Origin: Sphingobium arseniciresistens
GTDB taxonomy: Bacteria; Pseudomonadota; Alphaproteobacteria; Sphingomonadales; Sphingomonadaceae
Length of the DNA stretch: 64,000 nucleotides
NCBI GenBank assembly: GCA_029167225.1
Contig: JARFNK010000023.1
Location: 1-64,000, forward strand
Direction: 5' to 3'
Shown here: piece by piece, positions 57,317 to 64,000 of the stretch
Position numbering within the stretch: position 1 is the first letter of the stretch
How the letters are laid out: each line of letters starts with the position of its first letter
Made by a program: the position numbers and the translations under genes
Notes under the pieces: generated by a model
What the model was told of the DNA's origin: nothing
What the model saw: the letters and a program-made list of their open reading frames with translations, nothing else
Database searches by the model: none

Positions 57317-57970
57317 ATGACTGACATCAAGCCCCGCATCCTCCCTCTCCCGCGTGAACAGTGGACCGACGATGCGCGCGAAGTCTTTGCCTATTGGGGG
57401 GAACCCAATGCGTGGGAGGAAGGCTCCAAGACCAACATCCTGATGGTGATGGGCAACCACCCGGACGTGGGCAAGGTGTATAACATCTGGGGCAAGCACC
57501 TGCTGATGTCGAATACGCTATCGACCCGCCATCTGGAGATCCTGATCCTGCGCGTCGCCTGGCTCGTGAAGTCCGCCTATGAGTGGCACAATCATGTGGG
57601 ATATGGGCTCAACGCGGGGCTGACGCTGGAAGAGATCGGCGCCATCCGGGATTATCCAGCGGGAGGCGACTGGAACGAGCAGGACGCCGTCGTCCTGCGT
57701 TCCGTCGATGAATTGAAGAATGACGGCACGCTCAGCGATGAGACATGGGAAATCCTGGGCCGGCATTTCGATACGCGGCAGAAAATGGATCTGGTCTTTT
57801 CCATCGGCCATTATGTGATGACCAGTTGGGCCTTGTCGGCCTTTGGCGTCCAGATCGAGGGCGGTGCCGACCAGATCGGTTTCGACTTGCGGACCGCTTC
57901 CGGCAAGGTGCCCGGCAAGACCTACAAGCCCGGCGAAACAGAGGACTGGACCGACAGCCGCGGATACTGA
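57317..57970 (+). CDS. Carboxymuconolactone decarboxylase-family protein
   Basis: A 217-residue AhpD/CMD-like protein. The CMD domain is at about 55-110: LSTRHLEILILRVAWLVKSA, YEWHNHVGYG, GLTLEEIGAI, with Glu/His residues typical of the family but without the Cys-x-x-Cys of peroxidase members. A second weaker half follows. The start at 57317 follows GGAAGGAGCCCAGAAC. Such proteins are frequent in sphingomonad catabolic clusters. A lactone or small acid reaction is possible, not proven. Confidence 0.87.
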   Translation: MTDIKPRILPLPREQWTDDAREVFAYWGEPNAWEEGSKTNILMVMGNHPDVGKVYNIWGKHLLMSNTLSTRHLEILILRVAWLVKSAYEWHNHVGYGLNAGLTLEEIGAIRDYPAGGDWNEQDAVVLRSVDELKNDGTLSDETWEILGRHFDTRQKMDLVFSIGHYVMTSWALSAFGVQIEGGADQIGFDLRTASGKVPGKTYKPGETEDWTDSRGY

Positions 57971-58107
57971 CCGGCGGGGGAGCGGGGCTTTCCGTCATCG
58001 CGTCAACGATATCGGGGAAAGGCAGCCGCTTCGGGATTGCCCGGCCCCCGATGCACGATAGGCACTAGAGCCATAGAGGCATCGCTTTTCTGAAAGGGAC
58101 AATAATC

Positions 58108-58338
58108 ATGGCGACCGAAATCCTGCTTCCCAAGATCGGTTTTTCGATGACCGAAGCGCAGATCGCGGAATGGCTTGCCGAGGATGGCGCGGCCGTGACC
58201 GAAGGCCAGCCGCTGTTCCTGCTGGAAGCCGACAAGTCCGCAAACGAGGTGGAAGCGCCCGCGAGCGGCACGCTGCGCATCATCGCGACCGCCGGCGAAA
58301 CCTACGAGGTCGGGACGGTGCTCGGCATCATCGAATAA
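58108..58338 (+). CDS. Stand-alone lipoyl (biotinyl-like) carrier domain
   Basis: A 76-residue protein that is a complete lipoyl domain: LLPKIGFSMTEAQIAEWL, and the modified lysine in LLEADKSANEVEAPASG, ending in GTVLGIIE. No catalytic acyltransferase part is attached. AAGGGAC precedes the start. It may serve a 2-oxoacid dehydrogenase complex, such as that starting with the E1-alpha gene at 63782, or another acyl-transfer system. It lies 10 bp before the Gfo/Idh-like gene. Confidence 0.9.
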   Translation: MATEILLPKIGFSMTEAQIAEWLAEDGAAVTEGQPLFLLEADKSANEVEAPASGTLRIIATAGETYEVGTVLGIIE

Positions 58339-58348
58339 GGGTGCGGAC

Positions 58349-59452
58349 GTGACCTTGCGTGTCGGCATCGTCAGCGCCGCATGGGGCGGCTTTGCGCATT
58401 TGCCGGCATGGCGCGCCATCCCCGGCGTCGAGGTGACGGCCATCTGTACGTCGCGAGAGGAGACGGCGAGGGCGGCGGCCGAGCGACTGGCCCTGCCGCG
58501 CGCGTTCTGGAATGCCGAGCAGATGTGCGCCGATCCCGATATCGACATCGTTGATCTGGGGACGCGGCCCAGCGTCCGCCTGCCGATGGTGCTCGCGGCG
58601 CTGGCGCAGGGCAAGCATGTCTATAATGCCAGTCCGCATGCGCCGGACTGGGCGGGCGCTCGGCAGATCGATGCGGCGTGGCGGGCCAGCGACAGCGTGG
58701 GCGTCGTCGATGCCTTTGCCCAATGGCTGCCCGCGCATCGGCAGATGAAGGCGATGGTCGATCAGGACTATCTGGGCACGCCGCTGGGCGGCACCTGCCA
58801 TTTCAACATTTCGCTGTTCAACCAGCCGATCAAGCAGTTCCCCTATAACTGGTTCTCGCAAAAGGGGCTGGGGGTTTCGGCCGTTCGCAACAATGGCAGC
58901 CATGCGCTCTACACGCTGCTCCATCTCTTTGGCCCGATCGCCGAACTGGTGGCTGATGACAGTCAGGTTCTGAAGGCATGGCGCTTCCCGGACGGGGACA
59001 GCATCACGCCGGAGACGAACGACTTCGCCAATGTGATCCTGCGTTTCGCCAGCGGGTTGACGATGCAGATGCAGATCAGCTGGAGCATGACGCTCCACGA
59101 CGGCTGGCTGATCGATGTCTTCGGCGAGAAGGGGCGGCTCGTCGCGTCCTCGCCGACCTTTCCCACCGCGCGCGACTGTGTGCTGCGGGGCGGGCAGCTG
59201 GGCGGCGCGCTGGAAGAGATCGCGATCCCGCACGGGTTCAGGGCGGTCGAGGGCATCACGCTCGATTGGCAGAGCGAAATCCAGCCGAGTTTCCCCATGG
59301 CCCTGTCCATGCACGTCATGGTGGAAGCCATCCATGGTCGCGGACAGCCCGCGCCCGACTTCGCGCAGGCGCTGGAAGTGGAGAGGCTCCAGGAAGCGGT
59401 CCGGCTTTCCAGCGCGGAGCGGCGCTGGATCAGGATCGCCGACATCATCTGA
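58349..59452 (+). CDS. Gfo/Idh/MocA-family oxidoreductase lacking the EKP motif
   Basis: A 367-residue NAD(P)-dependent oxidoreductase starting at GTG 58349. The Rossmann fold begins VGIVSAAWGGFAHLPAWRAI; a GxGxxG-like pattern is loose. The position of the usual E-K-P reads GKHVYNASPHAPDW (residues 88-101), so the catalytic lysine is missing. The C-terminal beta-sheet domain (MQISWSMTLHDGWLIDVFG) is intact. Sugar, inositol or other alcohols are usual family substrates; loss of Lys may mean a binding or lyase function. Follows the lipoyl gene by 10 bp. Confidence 0.85.
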   Translation: MTLRVGIVSAAWGGFAHLPAWRAIPGVEVTAICTSREETARAAAERLALPRAFWNAEQMCADPDIDIVDLGTRPSVRLPMVLAALAQGKHVYNASPHAPDWAGARQIDAAWRASDSVGVVDAFAQWLPAHRQMKAMVDQDYLGTPLGGTCHFNISLFNQPIKQFPYNWFSQKGLGVSAVRNNGSHALYTLLHLFGPIAELVADDSQVLKAWRFPDGDSITPETNDFANVILRFASGLTMQMQISWSMTLHDGWLIDVFGEKGRLVASSPTFPTARDCVLRGGQLGGALEEIAIPHGFRAVEGITLDWQSEIQPSFPMALSMHVMVEAIHGRGQPAPDFAQALEVERLQEAVRLSSAERRWIRIADII

Positions 59453-59471
59453 ATATCGGCTCTGCAAGGCG

Positions 59472-59498
59472 TGGCGCTGCGCGTCATGCGCAGCGCCA
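59472..59498. terminator. Bidirectional hairpin between convergent genes
   Basis: TGGCGCTGCGC (59472-59482) pairs perfectly with GCGCAGCGCCA (59488-59498), an 11 bp stem with a 5 nt loop, between the Gfo/Idh-like gene and the convergent crotonase. No long T-run, but the place and strength suggest a shared terminator. Confidence 0.65.
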
Positions 59499-59503
59499 AT
59501 CGA

Positions 59504-60304
59504 TCAGCGACCGGTGAAGCGAGGAGGGCGCTTTTCCTTCAGCGCGGCGATGCCTTCGCGATGATCGGCGCTGCGCACGCTGATGGATTCATAGGCGATA
59601 CCCGCCTCCATTACCGCGCCGGCAATGCGCTTCAGTTCCATGTTGGTCAGCACCTTGGTCCAGCGGATGGCGTTCGGCGCACCGTCGAGCAGGCGGGTGC
59701 AGAAGGCATCGACGGTATCGTCCAGCGCGTCGGCAGGCAGGCAATGGTTGATGAGGCCGATCTCTGCCGCCTTGGCTGCCGTCAACAATTCCCCGGTCAG
59801 CAGATATTCCTTGGCGCGGGTGAGGCCGATCCGCTGCGCCCACACGATCGCCCCGCCATCGCCGGCAACCAGACCGATGCCGACATGGGGGTCGCCGATC
59901 CTTGCGCCCTCGGCCGCAAAGATGACGTCGCACAGCAGCACCATCGTTGCCCCAAGGCCGACGGCATGGCCGTTCATCCGGCAGACGACCGGCTTTTCGA
60001 TGTCCAGCAGCGCGAACACGATGCGCTTGGCCTGCCGGGCTTCGTGATCGAACAGATGCGGGTTGGCGGCATTATGCTCCATATGGGCAATGTCGCCGCC
60101 CGCCGAAAAGGCGCGGCCGGCCCCGGTCAGCAGCAGCACATCCGACCCGCTGTCACGCGCGGCAAATGCCAGCGCTTCGGGCAATTCGTCGTGCAGGTCG
60201 AGGTTGACGGCATTGAGCGCATCGGGCCGGTTGAGCGTTAGCACGAGCAGGCGGCCGCGGCGCTCCAACAGGATGGTCCGATAGTGCGGCAGGTCTTGGT
60301 TCAT
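59504..60304 (-). CDS. Enoyl-CoA hydratase/isomerase
   Basis: A 266-residue crotonase: LVLTLNRPDALNAVN, GRAFSAGGDIAHME, MNGHAVGLGATMVLLCDV (oxyanion loop) and ARIGDPHVGIGLVAGDGG. The usual Glu pair of hydratases is partly replaced (an Asp in GDPH and GDGG), so isomerase or lyase action cannot be excluded. The start 60304 follows AAGGAGATTTCGTCG. It is divergent to the flavoprotein at 60452 with 147 bp between. Confidence 0.9.
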   Translation of the reverse strand: MNQDLPHYRTILLERRGRLLVLTLNRPDALNAVNLDLHDELPEALAFAARDSGSDVLLLTGAGRAFSAGGDIAHMEHNAANPHLFDHEARQAKRIVFALLDIEKPVVCRMNGHAVGLGATMVLLCDVIFAAEGARIGDPHVGIGLVAGDGGAIVWAQRIGLTRAKEYLLTGELLTAAKAAEIGLINHCLPADALDDTVDAFCTRLLDGAPNAIRWTKVLTNMELKRIAGAVMEAGIAYESISVRSADHREGIAALKEKRPPRFTGR

Positions 60305-60451
60305 CGACGAAATCTCCTTGCCTCCCCTTATCATGCCAGATCGGCCTGCAAACGTCGCCGGGGCGATAAGCGCACGGGCGCGTGTCCGGGTGGGCTCCCA
60401 TTCGATGCCGGTGGGATATAGCTCGATCCAAAGAGATGATGGAGAGCGTGG

Positions 60452-62137
60452 ATGAGCGGCTTTGATGAAACGTTCGATTGGGTCGTCGTCGGCAATGGCG
60501 CGGGGTCGATGAGTTCGGCCCTGGTCATGCGCCACGCCGGCAAATCGGTCGTCATCCTTGAAAAATCGCCATGGGCCGGCGGGACGACGGCAAAATCCGG
60601 TGGTGTCATCTGGGTACCCAATAACCGATTCATGCGGCAGGCGGGTGATGAGGACAGTGCCGAGGCGGCGGCCCGCTATCTGGATGCGGCGGCTGCCACC
60701 GATCCGCGGGACGCGCCCGGCACGTCACCGGAAAAACGACGCGCCTATGTCAATGAAGCGCCGCGCATGATCGACTTCCTCGTCGAACGCGGCGTCAAGC
60801 TGGAGCGCGCGACGACCTATTGGCCCGATTATTATGATGAGTTGCCCGGCGGCTGCAAGACGACGCGCTGCGTCGTGGCCCAGCTGTTTGACACCAATGA
60901 ACTGGGCGAGTGGCGGGAAAAGCTGCGGCCCGGCTTTCTGCCGGTGCCCGCGCGCCTCGATGAGGGCATGAAGCTGCCCTATTACAAGAAGAGCTGGCTT
61001 GGCCGGAAGATGTTCCTGAAGGTCGCATTGCGTACCGTCGCATCGCGGCTTCTGGGAAAGAAGATGGTGTCCGCCGGTGCCGCGCTGCAGGGGCGGATGC
61101 TGCATGCGGCGGTGAAGGCGGGAGTCGACATCCGGCTGGAGACTCCCGTATCCGAACTGGTGGTCGAGGGCGGCAAGGTCACGGGCGTCGTCACCGTGAA
61201 GGACGGCAAGCCCTGGCGGATCGGCGCACATCTGGGCGTGCTGGTCAACGCCGGCGGCTTTGCCCGCAATCAGGCGATGCGCGACAAATATCTGCCCGGC
61301 ACTCGCTCGGAATGGTCCCAGACCAATGAAAGCGACACGGGCGACATGCATGTCGAGATGGAAAGGATCGGCGGCGTGCTGGCGCAGATGGACCAGATGG
61401 TCGGTTATCAGTGCACGCTCGTTCCCAATTGGGAAAAGATGTTTCCTGTGCCCCCGGCGCAGAGCATCACGGGCAAGCCGCACGCGATCCTGGTCGACCA
61501 ATCGGGCGTGCGCTACATGAACGAGGGCGGCTCCTACGAGCTGTATTGCGAAACCATGATGAAACGGAACCGCACCGTTCCGGCGGTCCCGAGCTGGGCG
61601 ATCTTCGATACCGATTATATCGACCAATATATGCTGGGCGGCACGATGCCGGGGCGCAACAAGCCGGATGCCTGGACCGAGCAGGGCTATCTCAAGCGCG
61701 CCGATAGCGTCGAGCAACTGGCCGCGCTCATCAATGTCGATCCCAGGACCCTCGCCGAGACCGTCGCCCGCTGGAACGGCTTCGTCGACAAGGGCGTGGA
61801 CGAGGATTTCCATCGCGGCGAACGCGAATATGATTTCTGGCTCGGCGACCCCTATCACGGCCCCAACAAGGCGCTCGGCAAGATCGAGAAGGGGCCTTTC
61901 TACGCCGTCAACGTCGTGCCCGGTGACGTATCCACCTATGGCGGCGCCGTGACCGATCCCCATGGCCGGGTGGTGAGCGCCGATGGCGCACCGATCGAGG
62001 GGCTCTACGCCACGGGGGTTTCGACCGCATCCGTCATGGGAAACATCTATCCCGGTGCCGGCGCAAGCATCGGGCCGTCCATGACATTCGGCTACATCGC
62101 GGCGAAACATGCCGCCGGGCTCGGCAACCAGCTTTAG
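60452..62137 (+). CDS. 3-ketosteroid delta1-dehydrogenase-like FAD flavoprotein
   Basis: A 561-residue FAD-dependent protein. VVVGNGAGSMSSALVMRHAG and VVILEKSPWAGGTTAKSGG, followed by VIWVPNN, match the KstD-family N-terminus, and YPGAGASIGPSMTFGYIAA matches the C-terminal Tyr-x3-Gly active-site segment. KstD enzymes introduce a 1,2-double bond in 3-ketosteroids; other family members act on 3-keto-cyclohexanes. The start 60452 follows GGAGAGCGTGG. It is a single gene between a crotonase and a convergent small protein. Steroid specificity is a reasonable inference, not proven. Confidence 0.88.
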   Translation: MSGFDETFDWVVVGNGAGSMSSALVMRHAGKSVVILEKSPWAGGTTAKSGGVIWVPNNRFMRQAGDEDSAEAAARYLDAAAATDPRDAPGTSPEKRRAYVNEAPRMIDFLVERGVKLERATTYWPDYYDELPGGCKTTRCVVAQLFDTNELGEWREKLRPGFLPVPARLDEGMKLPYYKKSWLGRKMFLKVALRTVASRLLGKKMVSAGAALQGRMLHAAVKAGVDIRLETPVSELVVEGGKVTGVVTVKDGKPWRIGAHLGVLVNAGGFARNQAMRDKYLPGTRSEWSQTNESDTGDMHVEMERIGGVLAQMDQMVGYQCTLVPNWEKMFPVPPAQSITGKPHAILVDQSGVRYMNEGGSYELYCETMMKRNRTVPAVPSWAIFDTDYIDQYMLGGTMPGRNKPDAWTEQGYLKRADSVEQLAALINVDPRTLAETVARWNGFVDKGVDEDFHRGEREYDFWLGDPYHGPNKALGKIEKGPFYAVNVVPGDVSTYGGAVTDPHGRVVSADGAPIEGLYATGVSTASVMGNIYPGAGASIGPSMTFGYIAAKHAAGLGNQL

Positions 62138-62208
62138 GATATCATCGGCGGGCTGGCGGCTGGATTTCGCGAGGATCACGCTGCCGGTCGCCGATTACAT
62201 CTGGCTGT

Positions 62209-62478
62209 TCATTGTCCGAACGTGACCGGCTTGGACAGCAGGAAAGGCAGGGTCGGCGAGGCGATCTTGGATTCCTGGCCGTCATCATGGATCAGCGTCA
62301 CGCGGCCGACACCGGGCGAGGCGACGACGCCGACAACGGTGTCGATCCATTGGTGCAGGGATGCCCTGATGCGGGCAAGATCATCGCCGCCGGTCGTGGC
62401 GGACCCCTCGGCTTCCAGTTCTGCTTCCAGTTGCAGGACTCGCTCTGCCGCCTGCCTTACTGCTTCGTCCTTATCCAT
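62209..62478 (-). CDS. Small hypothetical protein
   Basis: An 89-residue protein with an N-terminal charged helix (KDEAVRQAAERVLQLEAELE) and a C-terminal beta-rich part (VGRVTLIHDDGQESKIASP). AAGGAAGTCGGC precedes the start. It matches no family I can name. It lies 41 bp downstream of the MDR reductase at 62520 on the same strand and may be co-transcribed with it. No signal peptide or membrane segment. Confidence 0.65.
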   Translation of the reverse strand: MDKDEAVRQAAERVLQLEAELEAEGSATTGGDDLARIRASLHQWIDTVVGVVASPGVGRVTLIHDDGQESKIASPTLPFLLSKPVTFGQ

Positions 62479-62519
62479 GCCGACTTCCTTTCATTGTGCC
62501 TTCTTGTCGTTCGCCGAGC

Positions 62520-63527
62520 CTAGAGAAGATTTATCCCGACCTTTCCGAAAAATGCACCGCTTTCCAGATGTCGATAGGCGTCTTGTATCCGGGAAAGGTC
62601 ATAGATGATATCGATGACGGGCCGGATGTCATGGTGCGCGCAAAAGCGGAGCATGGCCTCATGGTCGCTCCGGTTGCCGACGGCGATCCGCGCGACGCGA
62701 TGACCGGCGACGTGGGTCAATCCCCAGCTGAACGCAGACCCAAGCATGCCGATCGCGGCGATCACGCCGCCGGGATTGAGCAACGATGCGGCGGTTTCCA
62801 CCTGGCTTGCACCGACGACGTCCACGACGATGTCGACGCCATGGCTACCCAGCGCAGTTCGCACGGCGGCCGCCCAGTCCGGCTCCGTGCGATAATTGAT
62901 CGTGATGTCCGCCCCAAGCGATCGCGCACGGGAGAGCTTGGCATCGGACGATGAGGTGATGACGACATGCGCGCCCGCCGCCTTGGCAAACTGGAGGGCG
63001 GCAATGGATACCCCGCCGGTGCCCTGACACAGGATCCATTCCCCCGCCTTCAGCGGTCGCGGCTGGAACAGCGCGTTCCATGCGGTCAGCCCGGCGCAGG
63101 TCATGGTCGCCGCGTCGAGATCTCCCATCATGTCGGGCACGATGCACAGGCTGTCGGCCGGATAGGCTGCATATTGGCGCGCCACGCCGTCGGCCAGCCC
63201 GCCCAGCATGTCCATGGTCGGTTGCTGGCCGGTGATCCATCCGAGCGCGAAGATCGGATTGACCCGGTCGCCCGGGTTTACCCGGTCGACACCGGCACCT
63301 ACAGCGACCACTTCCCCGGTGGCGCAGGACAGCGGCACATAATGCGGCTTCTTCGCCAGCCCCTCCATCATCCCCTTGGCGATGATGAGATCGCGGAAAT
63401 TGAGCGTGGCGGCCTTCAGGCGGATCAGCGCTTCGCCGGGGCCGGTCTCCGGCACGGGGTATTCGCGAAGCTCCACGCCATTGATCCCTGCGCCGCCTGT
63501 CGCGATCGCCGTCAGCATCTGTGTCAT
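62520..63527 (-). CDS. Quinone-reductase-type zinc-free MDR oxidoreductase
   Basis: A 335-residue medium-chain reductase. AATLNFRDLIIAKG and DRVNPIFALGW are of the quinone oxidoreductase/zeta-crystallin-like group; the NADPH motif is CQGTGGVSIAALQFAKAAGA with TSSSDAKL after it. No zinc ligands are visible. It would reduce an enone or quinone. AAGGAGAAAAGGGCG precedes ATG 63527. It is divergent from the E1-alpha gene at 63782 with a 254 bp gap. Confidence 0.9.
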   Translation of the reverse strand: MTQMLTAIATGGAGINGVELREYPVPETGPGEALIRLKAATLNFRDLIIAKGMMEGLAKKPHYVPLSCATGEVVAVGAGVDRVNPGDRVNPIFALGWITGQQPTMDMLGGLADGVARQYAAYPADSLCIVPDMMGDLDAATMTCAGLTAWNALFQPRPLKAGEWILCQGTGGVSIAALQFAKAAGAHVVITSSSDAKLSRARSLGADITINYRTEPDWAAAVRTALGSHGVDIVVDVVGASQVETAASLLNPGGVIAAIGMLGSAFSWGLTHVAGHRVARIAVGNRSDHEAMLRFCAHHDIRPVIDIIYDLSRIQDAYRHLESGAFFGKVGINLL

Positions 63528-63617
63528 CGCGCCCTTTTCTCCTTGTCGCCTTCCAACAAGAAGGTGCGCCTCAAGCGGCATTGCAAGCGACGGCCGCCGC
63601 ATATCGGGAGAGCGAAG

Positions 63618-63756
63618 TTGATGGTGCCGGCCGTCCTGCGTTGAAACCCGCATTTGCCGGGAAAGTCGCTGTTTTCCGGGGGTGAACGGGTGGGTGCAGA
63701 GAGATATCGCCGGGGCGTGATTGACCTTGCAGGGCCGAGGGCCAATTGATGGTGCC
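63618..63756. promoter_or_regulatory. Repeats in divergent MDR/E1-alpha upstream region
   Basis: TTGATGGTGCC occurs at 63618-63628 and 63746-63756 (128 bp apart), the second 26 bp before the E1-alpha start. Between them CCGGGAAA-N7-TTTTCCGG (63657-63679, one G-U) is symmetrical. They may be regulator sites for the divergent genes. Confidence 0.3.
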
Positions 63757-63781
63757 ATTCCAATGGCCATCGAGGAAACCC

Positions 63782-64000
63782 ATGGCAGAGCTCAAGAACG
63801 CCCCCGCGCCAAGCACGGAAACGCTGGTCGATATCTACCGGCGCATGATCCGTATCGAGCGGAATGACGACGCTATTCGCAAGACCATCCGTCTCGGGCG
63901 TCTGACCATGCCCTATTATTCGGCCCGCGGTCAGGAGGTCATTCCCTCCACGGTTTCGGCGCTGCTGAACAAGGACGACACGATCTGCACCATCTATCGT
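63782..64000 (+). CDS. TPP-dependent dehydrogenase E1 component, alpha subunit, partial
   Basis: The first 73 residues of an E1-alpha subunit (pyruvate/branched-chain/acetoin dehydrogenase type): TLVDIYRRMIRIERNDDAIR and LTMPYYSARGQEVIPSTVSALL, the usual N-terminal helices with the YxSxGQEA-like segment and the following DDTICTIYR. GAGGAAACCC precedes ATG 63782. The gene runs off the right edge, so the E1-beta and E2 genes are expected beyond the window. The orphan lipoyl domain at 58108 could be its carrier. Substrate 2-oxoacid unknown. Confidence 0.9.
   Translation, partial: MAELKNAPAPSTETLVDIYRRMIRIERNDDAIRKTIRLGRLTMPYYSARGQEVIPSTVSALLNKDDTICTIYR

Noticed and set aside
1-64000. CRISPR arrays, tRNA/rRNA genes, insertion sequences
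   Set aside because: Scanned for regular repeats, tRNA-like cloverleafs and transposase motifs; none found that could be supported.

Overview
This 64 kb window looks like chromosomal DNA of a sphingomonad (Sphingobium/Novosphingobium/Sphingomonas type). The basis is high GC content, tightly packed short operons on both strands, a TonB-dependent receptor inside a catabolic region, and many SDR, CoA-ligase, CoA-transferase, Rieske and P450 genes. The genus is an inference; there is no rRNA or marker gene. No transposase, integrase, tRNA, rRNA or CRISPR was seen. Apart from a partial cysD at the left edge, nearly all of about 64 genes fit uptake and stepwise breakdown of lipophilic, probably alicyclic or steroid/terpenoid-like carbon sources, controlled by seven local regulators (AraC, four TetR, IclR, MarR).

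Left part (1-12.5 kb): partial cysD; a minus operon of SDR, zinc alcohol dehydrogenase and alkylsulfatase-like metallo-beta-lactamase protein; a divergent AraC regulator; a plus operon of PAPS-type sulfotransferase and two VOC proteins; a minus TetR/Rieske oxygenase/small partner/SDR unit; and a TonB-dependent receptor. Next (12.7-23.6 kb): a TetR gene, an AcuI-like reductase and a CoA ligase/SnoaL/SDR/SnoaL/hydrolase operon, then a cupin, a duplicated EthD-like protein, an SDR, an aldehyde dehydrogenase and another TetR.

Centre (23.6-36.6 kb): a divergent pair of operons. The minus operon holds ferredoxin, 3-alpha-HSD-like SDR, a fused two-domain acyl-CoA dehydrogenase and enoyl-CoA hydratase. 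The plus operon holds a CYP101-like P450, a DUF35 protein, a thiolase-fold protein without the nucleophilic cysteine, and a DUF2889 protein. Together they resemble the oxidation, dehydrogenation, hydration and retro-aldol logic of steroid side-chain removal. IclR/amidohydrolase and CoA-ligase units follow. From 36.5 to 42.1 kb a five-gene minus operon encodes an amidohydrolase, two family III CoA transferases (one with unusual domain order), a CoA ligase and a small Cys protein.

Right part (42.3-64 kb): SDR, a small secreted protein, MarR/thiolase, an MFS exporter and a DapB-like dehydrogenase. A TetR-MFS-SDR operon is divergent from a LuxE-like/LuxC-like pair, a predicted acid-to-aldehyde reductase without a luciferase nearby. 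The end holds another MFS transporter, a DUF1330-like protein, a PAP2 phosphatase, a carboxymuconolactone-decarboxylase-like protein, an orphan lipoyl domain, a Gfo/Idh-type protein lacking the EKP motif, an enoyl-CoA hydratase, a 3-ketosteroid-1-dehydrogenase-like flavoprotein, a quinone-reductase-type MDR and the start of a TPP-dependent E1-alpha gene.

Most promising for novelty are the LuxE/LuxC pair with its divergent TetR control region, the P450/fused ACAD/Ltp2-like module, and several unusual proteins: the rearranged CoA transferase, the QxHxDH sulfatase-like protein and the EKP-less oxidoreductase.
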